A stretch of 64,000 nt of DNA from Capitulum mitella (taxonomy: Eukaryota; Arthropoda; Thecostraca; Pollicipedomorpha; Pollicipedidae): assembly GCA_030062745.1 (NCBI GenBank), contig CP099840.1, positions 31,251,006 through 31,315,005 on the forward strand. Direction: 5' to 3'. This document shows positions 1 through 12,400 of the stretch, piece after piece. Below the pieces are notes generated by a model. That model was not told the DNA's origin and ran no database searches. It saw only the letters and a list, made by a program, of their open reading frames with translations. Within the stretch, counting starts at the first letter, position 1. Each line of letters opens with the position of its first letter. A program made the position numbers and the translations under genes.

Positions 1-596
1 CGGTCCCAGTCCAAAGGTAACTCAGCGGTGTTGTATTGTTTTCGGCGGTTTTGGGCACTTCGGCGACCTCAGGCATTCCACATATGCCCATCTGGACAGC
101 AGGCGTCTTCCGCAGTCTCTCGCTCCCCGGTCGCTTACGGCGCGCAGGCACAAGTGGGGGAACATGGTAAGCACTGACACATGGAGGCACAGCGTCTCCC
201 ATAGAATTCTCAGAATAAGCTGATTTTCATATCATAGCAAATTGCTGTTCTGCCGTGGCATCGACGGTGCTCAATCCGCAAAGGCGTCGGGAGACTGAAA
301 AGAACAGGCCGTTTGATCCAGGTGGCAGGGATGTTGGAACCGAGGGGGCAGGATAGCTGCCCCACAGCTTTGGGCAACATTTAACATTAACCCTAACATT
401 AATGGCGTTGCATGGAAAGCAACGAGGTAAAAATCACGTTTACCCCCCCCCCCCTCTCCACGGAGGTTCCACCGCTCCTGCCGGGCAGTACTTAACAGTC
501 TTATTCAAGTCTGTTGTATTGTTATTTTTGGAAACTAATTCGGAAACAGGGGGCAGAAATTATTTTGGGAAGCCACCTTTTCACACATCATACACT
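1..596. other. No gene recognised
   Basis: I see no convincing coding exon here. Short open frames lack family resemblance and flanking splice sites. The segment ends at the TTAA that borders the transposon copy starting at 601. Confidence 0.5.
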
Positions 597-600
597 TTAA

Positions 601-1913
601 CCCTATTCCCGGAGAGTTAGACGGTATGGCCGATTTTCGGCAGGGAGGCGAATTGGTCCCCTCCCCGCCGGAGATCTCGAGAACTACTTGTCCGATTTCA
701 TCGCAACAAACGGCAATCGATTTGCCGTGACATGCCATGCCATGCCATTTTGAAAAAAATAATAGGCGTTCACATGATTTCAAAGATAGGAGGATCAGTT
801 TTTTTTCAAAAACCAAATAAATAAAAAAGGCAAAAACATTTTTTGGCTTCTGCTAGTCATGTCATGCTAGCGAAGCACAAATGGTATTACAATTTGTGCA
901 TAATGTTAGCAAAGGCGGTGCCAGGAACATGAAAAAAGAAGATCTGCCATGGTCACATGTTCTTCAGATCAACTCTTGACCTTTGACCTTAAATGACCTC
1001 CAGTGACCTTGGAGTCACTTGGAATGACCTTGTGTGCGTTTAGTATTGTCGGTAAACGTTTCCAATCATTTGAATTCACTCTGTTTCAAAAATTCCATTT
1101 TACGGCTATTGTAATATAGGATACGCGCACTAACATTTTAGGTCATAGCTCCGTGACCGTGATATCAAGCTGAAACTTGATACACAAATAGAGGGCACCA
1201 TTCTACGTCACGCATATTTCGGGTTTGGCATTTCAAAAAGTAACGTCGAAATTATTACTATAAAACCAAATTTTGACCTTTGACCTTGACCTGACCTTGT
1301 AAAGTGATCTCAGATGAACAAAATTGCATTTGCACGTTGCACAGCTATTTCGCTATACATCCATGTAAGGTTTAAATTCTTTCTTAAAAAGGCTAGTTTT
1401 GGCAGTCATTTTCCTTTTACCCTTTTCAACAGGGCCAAAAATGGCCTGAGGTGCCTCCCAAAAACGTTACCTGACTCCGCCCCTGAGCCAGGGACTTAGC
1501 CAAAGGGGACATGGGGACCGTGGCCCCCTGAGCCAAGCGTTCTACACTAGATACATAGCGATTTTGCACGAATACGGAATAGTGATCATATGTATGTTGC
1601 AAAAATAAACTTTATATGTATTCCTGTGGGTTAAATATGAGGCCAGTTATATATAACTGCTGTTTTCCCTATAAATTTTGCCATATGCCGGCGACATATG
1701 ACAAAATTTGACATTTGCCACCCCCCCTGGGGGGCAGGCTTGGCTACGTGCCTGCCCTGTGCAATATAGGATTTCGAAATTTTGTCACAGTACGTAGAAA
1801 GAATGGCTAGGAAAAGTGACCAAGGTTCGTGAAGCTGCGTCAAAAAGCCCAGAAGTGACAAGCAAAAAACCCGAGGAGGGCGCATTCATCCCCCCGTCCT
1901 GCCGAAAATAGTG
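601..1913. mobile_element. TTAA-flanked non-autonomous DNA transposon, copy A
   Basis: The element starts with CCCTATTCCCGGAG just after TTAA (597-600) and ends in a decayed inverted copy of that terminus just before TTAA (1914-1917). A second, better preserved copy lies at 40074-41284 and shares most of the internal sequence. TTAA target sites with termini starting CCC are typical of piggyBac-type elements; assignment to that superfamily is inference. No transposase frame is visible, so it would be a MITE-like derivative. This copy is about 100 bp longer than the other because of extra sequence around 1490-1740. It carries clusters of TGACCT at 977-1030 and 1274-1297, including two half-site pairs spaced by one base. 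Confidence 0.75.
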
Positions 1914-4132
1914 TTAATGGGTATTTTACCGTCGAGGCCGTTTTTAATATGATCATTTGACCGAACTGAACCTCCGTTTCCAAAGCTCGGGGTACGTGGC
2001 TATGACCAGAGTTATTAGACAGTGCTGCAGGTACGTGGCTATGACCAGGGCTATCAGAAAGTATTGCGAAGCTATAGTCCGTGTTCTGATCACAAAGAGC
2101 CAAAATGGTGCAAGAGCCCGGGCACTGAGGTAAGATGCCTATCACATGTGAAGTGAGTATCGCGACTGCTTAATCATGTAAGTAACGATTTAAGCCTTGC
2201 CAGCTTTTTGGTTTTCTCCACCTTCGCCATTCCGGGAGGAGGGGGTGTAACCCCCACGCGTTTCCCCACCTGACATGCCAGGCAAAAAACAGTAGATAGA
2301 CCTGGCTGTTCTCTATAGTTTTTGCTCGGGTCATTCTAAGATGACTCTAACCGTTGACCTGTCACGTTAGGTCAGACTAGGTCAAATCCAGTTTTACAGA
2401 ATTTGTACGGTTCTTTCAGGCATTTACAAGGCAATGTTTCATAAGGTTCAAGTAGACCATAATGGTGTCCAAGTGGTCGGTAAGGTTATGTGAGGTCATG
2501 CAAAGTTAATTCCACCTTGACCTCGAATGACCTTGAGTCAGTCTTGCACTATGCTGCAACAGTTTAATTGCATGGTAAAAGACAAAGTTCCATCACTTAA
2601 AGGAAATTCCGGAGCTCAACCTGATATGACCATGGCCTTGAATGACCTCGTTCCCACTAAAGACAAAACCCATGTTTCCAGAGAACCATAAAATTCCTCT
2701 AAACACACTTTGAAAGGGGAGTCGCAACCACCGGCGAAGCCAAGAGGGTCCAGGAGGGCCGCCGCTTCCCCTTAGATCCGCATTTTTGTTAAAACCATTG
2801 CATATCGTCTCCCAGCGGCGGTTTTCGTATGATTTCAGGCCACACTGAGCTCAGTACGCCCCCTCCCCCTTAAGAAAATCCTGCTTGCACCCCTGTCCCA
2901 ATAGACTAATTTTCACGGAATGTGGTCCGACGTGGCCTTGACCTTAGATGACCTGGGCGTTGCGATTCGTATAAAAGAGCACTTCATAGCCGGACGTAAC
3001 TTAAGAACCACCAGCAGACAACTATCTGATCTGAAATCCACATCGAAAACAATTTTTTAATGGTAAGGGCCAGATTTTCGACCTTGGTGATCTGCAGGTC
3101 TTCGAGAACGAGGTCACAGCACAGGGGAGTCGATCTCTGTAAATGATGGGGGGGGGGGGCGGAGAGCCGAAGGCCCAACAATCTGACCTTCCCCCAAATG
3201 TGGGTTTCTGAACGGATTTAGCCCACTTTATTTTGACCAGCGGAAATTTATGAGTTTGTTTTTGTTTCTATTTATCAAATAAAAAATTGCGCCTATCCCC
3301 GTGTATATGTGTGTACGTATCTATGTGTATATATACATGTATAGAAGATAGAAAGATAGATGGATACATTGCTTTAGACTTTATTCTTCACTTTATATCT
3401 TTTATCTATTGCGACCGATTTTTCGCTAGTATTACTCATTTCCCTTCAGAACCGGCAGAAAACGGGTGGATGGATGGGCCCAAACCAACATTGAGTGGGC
3501 CCAAATCTACATTGGGTGGGCCAGGGTCCTCTCAAAAGAATATAAATCGACATTCCTGTTACAGCGTCAATGACCTGACATGACATCAGTTTGAATGCTT
3601 CAGGGCATGTACAAAAAAACGCTTAAAATCCAGCTATCCAAAATTTCGGCCCATTCGGTTGACCGGTCCAGCACCTATCCCAGAAAAAGGAAAAAATAGG
3701 AAAAACTGGCGAGGGTGCGCACCAATCCTCCTCCCCGGACTGGTGAAGGTTAATGCAGCGTTTGTGCTCCGAGCTAACTGTGGGATGGTTTTGCGTTGGT
3801 TCTGAGGTAGTTGGAAGGTCTACGGAATACTTGGCCTTCACATGGAGGTGACAATTGGGCCAGTACTTGACATATGTCGTTTGAGCTCGCAGATTATAAA
3901 ACTGCATGTCATGTTTACAAGGTGCCTCCGTAAACCCTCTTCTAGAGCCTCCACTTGATGCACTGGGATCGTGTATTTATGCCGACGTGCTAGAAAGAGG
4001 ATTACGAACAGTGACCGAGTTTCACGGCTTTGTCTCGAACGGTTCAGGAACAACAGGCAAAAAACCGTAATTGGCTTTTTCCGCGTGTTAAACGTTGCAG
4101 CCCGGCCGGACCGGTCGGTCGCTGGGGTTTCA
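1914..4132. other. Gene-free stretch with TGACCT-rich patches
   Basis: No coding exon recognised. Two roughly 40-bp direct repeats, each containing GGTACGTGGCTATGACCAG, lie at about 1990-2070. Scattered TGACCT/AGGTCA half-sites (about 2370, 2480-2540, 2630-2650, 2935-2955) resemble the interior of the TTAA transposon and may be decayed fragments of related elements. A G homopolymer of about 11 bases lies near 3150. Confidence 0.4.
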
Positions 4133-4148
4133 TGACGTCACAACCAAT
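4133..4148. promoter_or_regulatory. CRE plus CCAAT box, possible promoter
   Basis: A perfect TGACGTCA (4133-4140) is followed by CCAAT (4144-4148). A donor-like CAGC|GTAAGT lies downstream at 4725. Together they could mark a distal promoter and a 5' untranslated exon for CERT, whose first coding exon at 9411 begins with a clear acceptor and so needs an upstream exon. The link is inference; no transcript evidence can be seen. Confidence 0.3.
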
Positions 4149-4899
4149 CAGATCGTTTCAGCTGGGCGCCACTTTGGGACCTGAAAAAACATTTCCCTTG
4201 CGGTTTTTGCAGTTCTGGCAATGAATTTGGAATAATGGAGTCATAACTGACTCCATAAGACGAAAAAATGGGAAAGAGTTTCCGGAGGCCACTACTCTAT
4301 TAGAGCCTCTTAAAGCCAATGGGCTGTCGTTGACTGGTCGTTGGCTTTATGCCTTATCACGTGGCGTGGTTTGTTTTTCCCTGGAATATGGACATCACTG
4401 AAAAATGACCATGTTAAAAGAACAGGATCTGTAGTTTGTATTGTTACGCAATAACGACGTCTTACGTTTCTAACATCGGCTTAATTTACTGAAAAAACAA
4501 TATTTTTTTTGTTGCAGCATTTTAACCTGACCCACATTGTTTATGATACGTGATGCATTTATGGCGCGCAGGACGCGGAACGCCTAATGCTGTCTACGCG
4601 GCTGTCGTGTTCATCGTCGTCAGGCACGGTGTTAGTTCAGTTGGCCCTTGAGTGCATTAGTGGTTTGAGTAGTTTCAGGAGTGGTCACACTTGCTTTGCA
4701 TTATATATTTACGAGGTGTACCAGCGTAAGTTTGTCCTACAGATTATTAGTACGTTTAGTGTGTAGTTTGTCCAAGGCGTGATGGGGCGTAAATTGAATT
4801 TACGTTTCACAGACCAAAGCATACTTTCTTAAATGAAATGCATAATTTCAAATTTTTCCTGTTGGATGGAAATTGTCCATGCATTCTTTCCAACCCTGA

Positions 4900-7785
4900 A
4901 AGCGCGATATTTGCAGAATTGTTTTTGATTTATCTTTATATGGAGTTCATACATGTCTAATTATTATCAGCACATGTTGATGTGAGCTGAGAATGATTTC
5001 CAAGAACCATTCGACTGGCAGCTGCAGCCATTATCAGTCCATGTATTGACATGTTTGGACTGCTGATACTAGGCTTGGGTTCCATTCATGTTCAGGCAGT
5101 AAGGCTTGTGTCAAAACAGATGCACAGAATTGGCAAGTCTAAACCCCATCAAGTTTACATGGGAAGTGCACCTGGATCACAATCATGTGATAGTGCTCTG
5201 CAGTTGTGTATGCTTTTTCTGATCTGTCTTTGTTTTGCTGTGGATCCTGATCCTCATTGGTGTGCATTAGTTCAAGACCGTGATGTGTGCCAGAGAAGCC
5301 AAGTTTAGCACAAAAGTGTGGGCTAGTGATCAGTGCTGTGCCAGCAAGGTATCATTGAAGCTTGTCACACTTTATAGTCTGTGATGTGGGAAAGCTGGGG
5401 TTATCAGGCTTTTTATTTTTGGCATGTGAGTTCCTACATGGCATCAACCCTTACATGGCTGGCAGGATATCAGACACTCAAGCCTTTTTCTTTGCTCCAG
5501 TGCTGCATAGCTCCAGAAGAAAACAGTCATAAACTGTAGTGTCTGGGTATGTTTGGTACCCCCTGGTATGCCAGTTGTACATGTTGTATTTTTTTTTTTA
5601 GGTCAGTCATTTTCATGCCACTATGATACAATAAGCATGATGTTTTAGAACTTTGCCTGTTTTTAGTATGTGTTATGTCTTGTTTTATTATACTGGTCAT
5701 GTAAGGTGCAATTAATGTGCAGTATATGCTGTTCATGAGAGGTCATTGTAGAGTATCCTTGGCCTGGCATTGGTCAACACAGGTTTACTTTATCTAATTA
5801 TAATTCTTTAAATATAGTGTCAGTTTGTGTCATAAAATTAGTTGCAATCATTGTATACATTCAGTTGACAAACAACCTCCATTATACCAGGAGATACTGT
5901 ATATCTTCTGACCCTGACCAAAACATTGAGTCCAATATATTTTTGATTGGTAGCTGATTTATGTAACAATACAGTGTCTCCTGCTATACTGAAGGTCATT
6001 TGTTAGTTGAATGTATACAATGTCTAAAAACCAGGAGTATTCAAGACCTATTCTTCAGGATACTAAACTAGGTGTAACCATGTGATGGCTCTCTGTAGAG
6101 ACATTTCATGGAGTTTTTTGGCTGTCAGTTGAGACATGCAGTTGATTGTTGTGCCTGTTTGCTGCAGATAGTGTATTGGCATCCTGTGTGTGCTGTTTCA
6201 CATATTTTGGCCATCATATACCTGTAATATACAATGTGAACATGAAAACAGCATGCCCCAAAGTGTTCAGGTATTGACCATTGCCTTGTTCTGTGATCTG
6301 TGCTGAAGTGTGAAGGCCCAGAAAAGGGATGTATTCAGGGTTGTATCCTCTGGGGCAATTTGGCTGATACCATTTGAATCAGCCAGATTGGTCCATTGGT
6401 TGCAGAGTTACTGAGTGGGAGCATCCAATGCCCCTCTCCCACAAATGTCAGGTTGCAGAATATGCCAGCAGCTGTCAGGCTAAAGCCCTCAACTCAGACA
6501 TCCAGGCTGGAAGCCTTATCTCTTGGACTGCCTGAGATCCTGTGTGGATGGTGATTTTTTAGTGATCAAAGTATAAAACAGATCTGGACAAGGTGCCAAG
6601 ATGGCCAAATCCATAGCCGTGCAATCTAACCTGTCCCTAAATGTTGATTTCTCTTTAGATTTTGGCCACTTTATTCTACCATTTTTGGAAATTATTGTTG
6701 ATCTTAAAGAAAAAATTCAGGAACAAAAAAAACAATTTTGTCTAAAAAGTGGGACTAATAGGCATGTTTGCTGACAAAATGAGGCCATAACCCTGATGCC
6801 CCCCCCCCATCTCATAGTTGCACCCAGTTTTGAGGTCAGAGTGGACAAGTGGTAAATTTATGAATCTTCTTTTATGCTTGAGTATACAAATATGCATAAT
6901 TTTAAATGAACATTTTTACTTCATGCTTTAGTTGAAGGATGTAACAAGAATTTCAACAAAGAGATGCCAGAAAGGTCCCTAATTAGGATCCTGAGATAGA
7001 GATCCAATGTTATATTTGCTAGACTGCAAATCATGGCAGATGTTTGCCTGAGATATGATTGGGTCACAAGATTGGATGCCAGTGCTTTGTGGTTGTGGGC
7101 ACTTTTCCAAACAGTCATGCTGCTTTTCATTCTGCATCCCCTCTTATGTACACTGGTACATGCCAAAATTGTGGTGTGTGCATAAAAAGCTTAATTGTGT
7201 ACCAGTGCATGGCAATGATTGGTGCAGTATCTATGAGGTCCTGGCAGAACCTGTCATGGTTAATGCTGGTTTCCAGCTCTATAAGTAAACTGACAGTTGG
7301 CTGCCATATCATCAGCCAGACATCCTGTCACAATCTTTTTACTACTCAGACACACCAAAAAACTCTGCACTTAAGCCTTAGATTAAATATAAAAGAACAG
7401 AAGACTTACATCAGTCCTTCTGGAGCTACAAAAATAGGGAGAAGTAAAGCATATTGCAAGGAATATTGCAGAGGCACTAGAAAATCATGCCTGACATTGT
7501 TAGAAAGAGGATATAAATGCTGACTTGGTACTGGAAATAAATTTTTGTCCAGACATGATAGTACCAATGTAGGAATTTAGGAACACAGAGATAGGGACAA
7601 GAAATTCATCCCAGATATCATGAACTCTGGCCACACTTGCTGTTAGGTACTGAATTAGAGTATCAGATTACAGTGGACCCCCAGTATTCACAGGGGTATA
7701 TTATTATGTATGATGTTATATATTTTATGTAGATTATATATAAGCATGTATTTAATATTCTGTATTAGATATATGCACTGACCCC
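4900..7785. other. CpG-depleted block without recognised genes
   Basis: I count only two CG dinucleotides between 5041 and 7785, in sequence of roughly 40 percent GC. CG becomes common again abruptly at 7788. Open frames inside, such as 7059-7523, have no recognisable domain. The block contains a hairpin-forming inverted repeat (5850-6023). It looks like old, methylated or foreign repeat sequence rather than a gene. Confidence 0.55.
5850..6023. repeat. Inverted repeat, hairpin MITE-like
   Basis: Left arm 5850-5902 and right arm 5970-6023 are imperfect reverse complements. The shared core includes ATTGTATACATTCA and AGGAGATACTGT, the latter differing by one base between arms. The spacer is about 67 bp. 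No coding capacity; a small foldback or MITE element is likely. Confidence 0.7.
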
Positions 7786-9410
7786 CTCGCGAGTACGGCG
7801 AATCCGCGAATAGACTGGACCTGCCCCCTTTCCTTCCCAAAGCCTCTATTTTTACTGTTTGAATTATTCCCATTACTTATAGATTCTCAGTGAGACCAGT
7901 AAATGCATTTTAAAGCACAGTTATCCAGCAGTAATTCCTGAAAAAATGATGTAGACACACGACTACAGTATTACACAAGTCGTACCGGGAACGGTGTACA
8001 GTTCTCACCGATGCGGTAACGGCTCGTATGAACTGGCCTTGATTCGTCCCTATCCCTAGCCATTGCCAACCAGTCACAGGCACATAAAAAATGTCTTAGG
8101 CCTTAGACTGGCTCTGGCCTTTGCCTGGCGATTAGGAAAGGGAGAAACAAGACGTGTATTTGTGTACAACGGGACGCTACCGTTTGAGCTACCCTTTGAG
8201 GGGCGCTAGCCTAGAATGCATGATTCTTGTGCCGCACAGCACAGACCTATCGTAACTGCATAGCATAGCCATATAGAGCAGTATTTGTTCGCTGGAGACA
8301 CATTAATAGGAGCACTATGAACTGTTAGAAGCGTCTTGCACTGCAAACAATGCCGGGATATCCTCCTGTGATTTTTTAATTTTGGTTTCCCCAAAAATTC
8401 CGTGAATGCGCGAAGCGCGAGTGGCGAAGCCTTGAATATTGGGTTTACCATATTCTTGCAGTCTGGCGTCATTCCTCAAAGCTAGGAGCACTTCGTGCCA
8501 GATTGGGAAGGTATTGTGTCTCCGGTGTCTTGGGTTATGTGCCAAGGCACTTATTTGGAAAAAACGTTGGAACATTTAATGCTGCAGTAACGTTTTGGTC
8601 AATTGTATAATGGTTAATTTTCATGGGTCCATAAACCCAGAGCTGACAGCTGCAGCTAAATATTTCATTGTTAAGCTAACATTTGAGTACTGACAAACTC
8701 TGGGAGATGAGATTTTTCGAACCAAATGTTTCCCTTCAACTAAATCTTCACGTTCGTATTCGGATTTTTGCCAGATCCAAGTGTTGGGTTAAATGCTCGA
8801 ATATCGTATCATCTGAATCTGCGTTGCCAATTCCAGTCCCTTCTTCATCAGGTAGCCTGATAATCTCGGACGTGAGATACCGAAGAATAGACTCTGAAAC
8901 CCTTTGTACTCTAGTTCTCGTAAAGTCAGGCTCTCTCGGGGCTGTTGTGGTACTTAGATAGGTGTGCAATGGCGAACGCAACAGGTGTTTTACTCCAAAA
9001 TAAACAGACTTCTGCTGGTATCGATTATGTGTGTCTTTGTTTGTGTGCACTCGGGGATTGCTTTGAAAGTTGTGTTCAGAGGTGCAGATGAAAGTTGTGT
9101 TCAGAGGTGCAGATGTGGTTTCCAGTGTTTTCGTGGAGGTATGAAACTGGATATTTAGCATTAGCATTTTGATCGTTGAAAACTTTAGAAAGTGTACTTG
9201 TTGATCTCATGGTGCGTGTTATAGAAGATCATGTTGCGCTATTGTCGTTGAGACATACAAGTGATCGGAGGACTCGTGAATGTGTTGTCCTGTAGTATGT
9301 GTGTAGGACCATTATTATTACCATTTTCATTACATGGAGTGTTATTATGACCGTTATTATTTCCGTTTTCGGTATGTGGAGGAAAGTGAAATGCTGTATT
9401 TTTTCCCCAG
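7786..9410. other. Region upstream of the CERT coding exon, no gene recognised
   Basis: CG content returns to normal here. No exon can be supported. The pyrimidine-rich acceptor TTTTTTCCCCAG ending at 9410 shows that a 5' untranslated exon of CERT must lie somewhere upstream, here or near 4.1-4.7 kb. Confidence 0.4.
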
Positions 9411-9414
9411 GTTC

Positions 9415-12400
9415 ATGATGGAAGAACCAACTGTCACATTTAGTGATGAGGAGGAGGATATGGATCAGCAGACCCCATCACTGAATTATGAAGGGTCTTT
9501 AAACAAGTGGACAAATTATATTCATGGTTGGCAGAACCGTTGGATGGTTCTTTCCAATGGTATGGCTTAATGAAAGCAATTTTATACTGAAATCATTTGT
9601 CTTTTTTAGGTGTTTTGGTAAACACTTACATTATCATGGACGTTTTGTGATAAAATAGATAACATTCAGAGCCTTCAGAGTTATGACCTTGTGGTGCATG
9701 GGCGAGTGGGTGTACCTTCCATGTATATTTTAGCCATATTTATAGAAGGCTTAAATCCTGGATAATTTGCATTTCAATCTTGAAATTTCTGTTGTGTTCT
9801 GGATTTGTTTATTTATTGCTGTCTGTAATTTTATTTTGATTATTGTCATTTTCACATATTTGGATATGTTTTCATCAGGCATTATTGTTCTTTTTAAGTA
9901 TGCATTGAAAAGATTCCTTAGATGTCGTTAACATGTTTTACATCTTGTGGGGTGTCTTAGTCAGGTATTGTTGTTTTTTTAAGTGAATGTTGGAAAAATT
10001 CGTTTGATGTCTCTGATATTCTGCTGGTTACCAAGAACAGTGTGTTGAATTCTGTTTACAGTAGCTTGCATCGTTAATAATGGCTATGTTTCTGTTCCCT
10101 TCTTTACCTCCATGGGAGGATGGGGAAATGTATTGGCCTGTGCTTGCAGAATTTGACATGTCGCCCATTCATAGAATTCCCTTGCAACTTAGAAGAGACC
10201 TTTTTTACCTGTTGTTATTCCATTGTTGTGTGCAGTGATCTTGCGATGCAGTGATCCTTCATTGCCGATATTTTGCTGCTGTTTTTCATACTGTTTGCGG
10301 TTTTGCAGGGACGCTTTCTTATTATAAGTCGGAACATGAACAGGGCGTTGGATGTCGTGGAGCGATTAGTGTCTACAAGGCGACCATCAAGGTGATGTCC
10401 GTGTTAGATCAAGTCCGCGTCTCACGGACATGGGCTGTCTCGTCGCAGTTTAACGGCCGGAACGGGCCATCGTCTCCGTTCACCTCCATTCGTGTAATGC
10501 TGAAGTAGCCATTACCTTGGTAATGGCAAGTCTGTATAGGTGATGGAAATATAACGTGAAGGAAGGACGGAAGTGTTACCGGATGATGATAGTCGAATGC
10601 GGTGGGTCCGTTCTCTCACAGGTCCGTTCCGTTTGGGCCAAGAAACATAGATATATAATGGTCTCTGCCACATTTATCTCTCATGATGTGGAAAACACCC
10701 GATCTATAGTTTACGAAGATGGGAGGACAGGATTCGTTATTTTAGACCAAAACAGAATTGCCTGATATTCGGCATTTCGTCCATGTCATTCAACTTACAA
10801 GTTGCACTGAGCAACCATCCTTAGTTTCGCCATTGTACCAAGTTGAATGCATTCTTAACCTGTGCATTGTACGAAAGTGTGTGGAATTTAAACCTTCCAG
10901 TTTTGACTGTACTGCCTTCAGTTCTAATGCGGCGATGCTGCGCCTGCAGCCTCACGAGTTTGACGAGTGCCGGTTTGACGTCTGCGTCGGCGACTCCGTC
11001 TGGTATCTGAGGTCCAACGCGCTGGAGGAGCGCAACCGCTGGATGGACGCCATCGAACGGGCCAAAAGCGTACGTGTCCCGCGACCTGCGTCCTGCAGCG
11101 TGGCCTCGCGCCCCGTGCATCGTTTGGCCACTGGTGCCCGAGCGATGTGTATTTGTGCCTTTACGATGAGAATGTTGCCGTTCATATAGTTGATATAGGA
11201 TAGTTTTGCACTTCCATGCGGGTGCGTATTACATGTGGCGCAGATTCATTCTGCGTGTTTTGTACAGGCTGGACACGCTTCGGAATTTCATTGAACGGAC
11301 AACGTGGTGAACGAGCCACTGTTGTGGAATTTTTCTCTTTCTGAATCTTCATTGCCTGAGATGACAATGTTTTGGCTTTCTGTCTTATTCACCACCTGCC
11401 ACAAGGCTACCGCCCTCAGCTGGAACACATTGACACGGAAGCGACTGACACGATGACTGAAGCGGCCGGTCTGTACCGTTCAATTCGATTCTGTGCCTAG
11501 CTTACGCCAGGCCTAGTGATACCGCCGTCTCCGTTGTGTTGGCTGGGTGAGCCCGGTACATCTCGCCGGGCCGTCCGTTCGCAGGCGGACTCCGCCTACG
11601 GCAGCGCCAACAGTCTGAAGCGGCACGGCTCGGCCGTCTCGCTGTCGTCCAACACGCTCTCCTCCTCCGGCGCCAAATGGTGCAAAGGTACCGGCCGGCT
11701 GCCGCGGTGGGAGGTCGTTTTCGCTTGCGCGTCCGGATCGGCTGCTCAGTCCGTTCGGCACGTGTTTTCGGTTGTTAAGTTTTGCGAAATTGCCAGCGAA
11801 TGTTGGTTGTATCCGGAAGCCGTTACAGTGAATGTGTCGATCACCTGTGGCCGTGCTGCTCCAAACACCCCTTTCGTACGCGGCAGGGCTGAAGGAGAAG
11901 ATCGACGAGCTGGAGACGTACCGCGACATACTGGCCCGCCAGGTGGACACGCTGCAGAACTTCTTCGACGCCTGCGTCAGCGTCGAGCATCGGGCGAGCG
12001 TCAGAGGTGAACGGCTAACTCCTCTTCGCAACGGCCAGGGACGTCTGGCCGGAGACCGCGGAAACGGTCGCTGCTGGACGCATTAGTTTATCTGCGGTAC
12101 TGGAAGAGACGCCCCACAGTCCGACAGATCATCTGTCGAAGACTGCTGTCGGATGATACAGTAAACGTTCGACGAGCTTTACGTCTTACTTTTACTTTTG
12201 TTGCGGTGATCTGCGGTGTTTTTCACCGTTAAACGCATTTGTATTCAGGAGGAGGCGCGACACGAGCCGGCTATAGATTTTCCGTGCCGTCAGGCATGTA
12301 AATGCTGTGTTGGCCTCAGCAGATTATGCTAAATCATGCTGGCCATTAGCACTGAACGTATCCGGATTGGATTTGTCCTTGGCTGTCATTGAAGACGGTG

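Noticed and set aside
7059-7523. 154-codon Cys-rich frame in the CpG-free block
   Set aside because: No splice sites or recognised domain; composition matches the surrounding repeat-like block.
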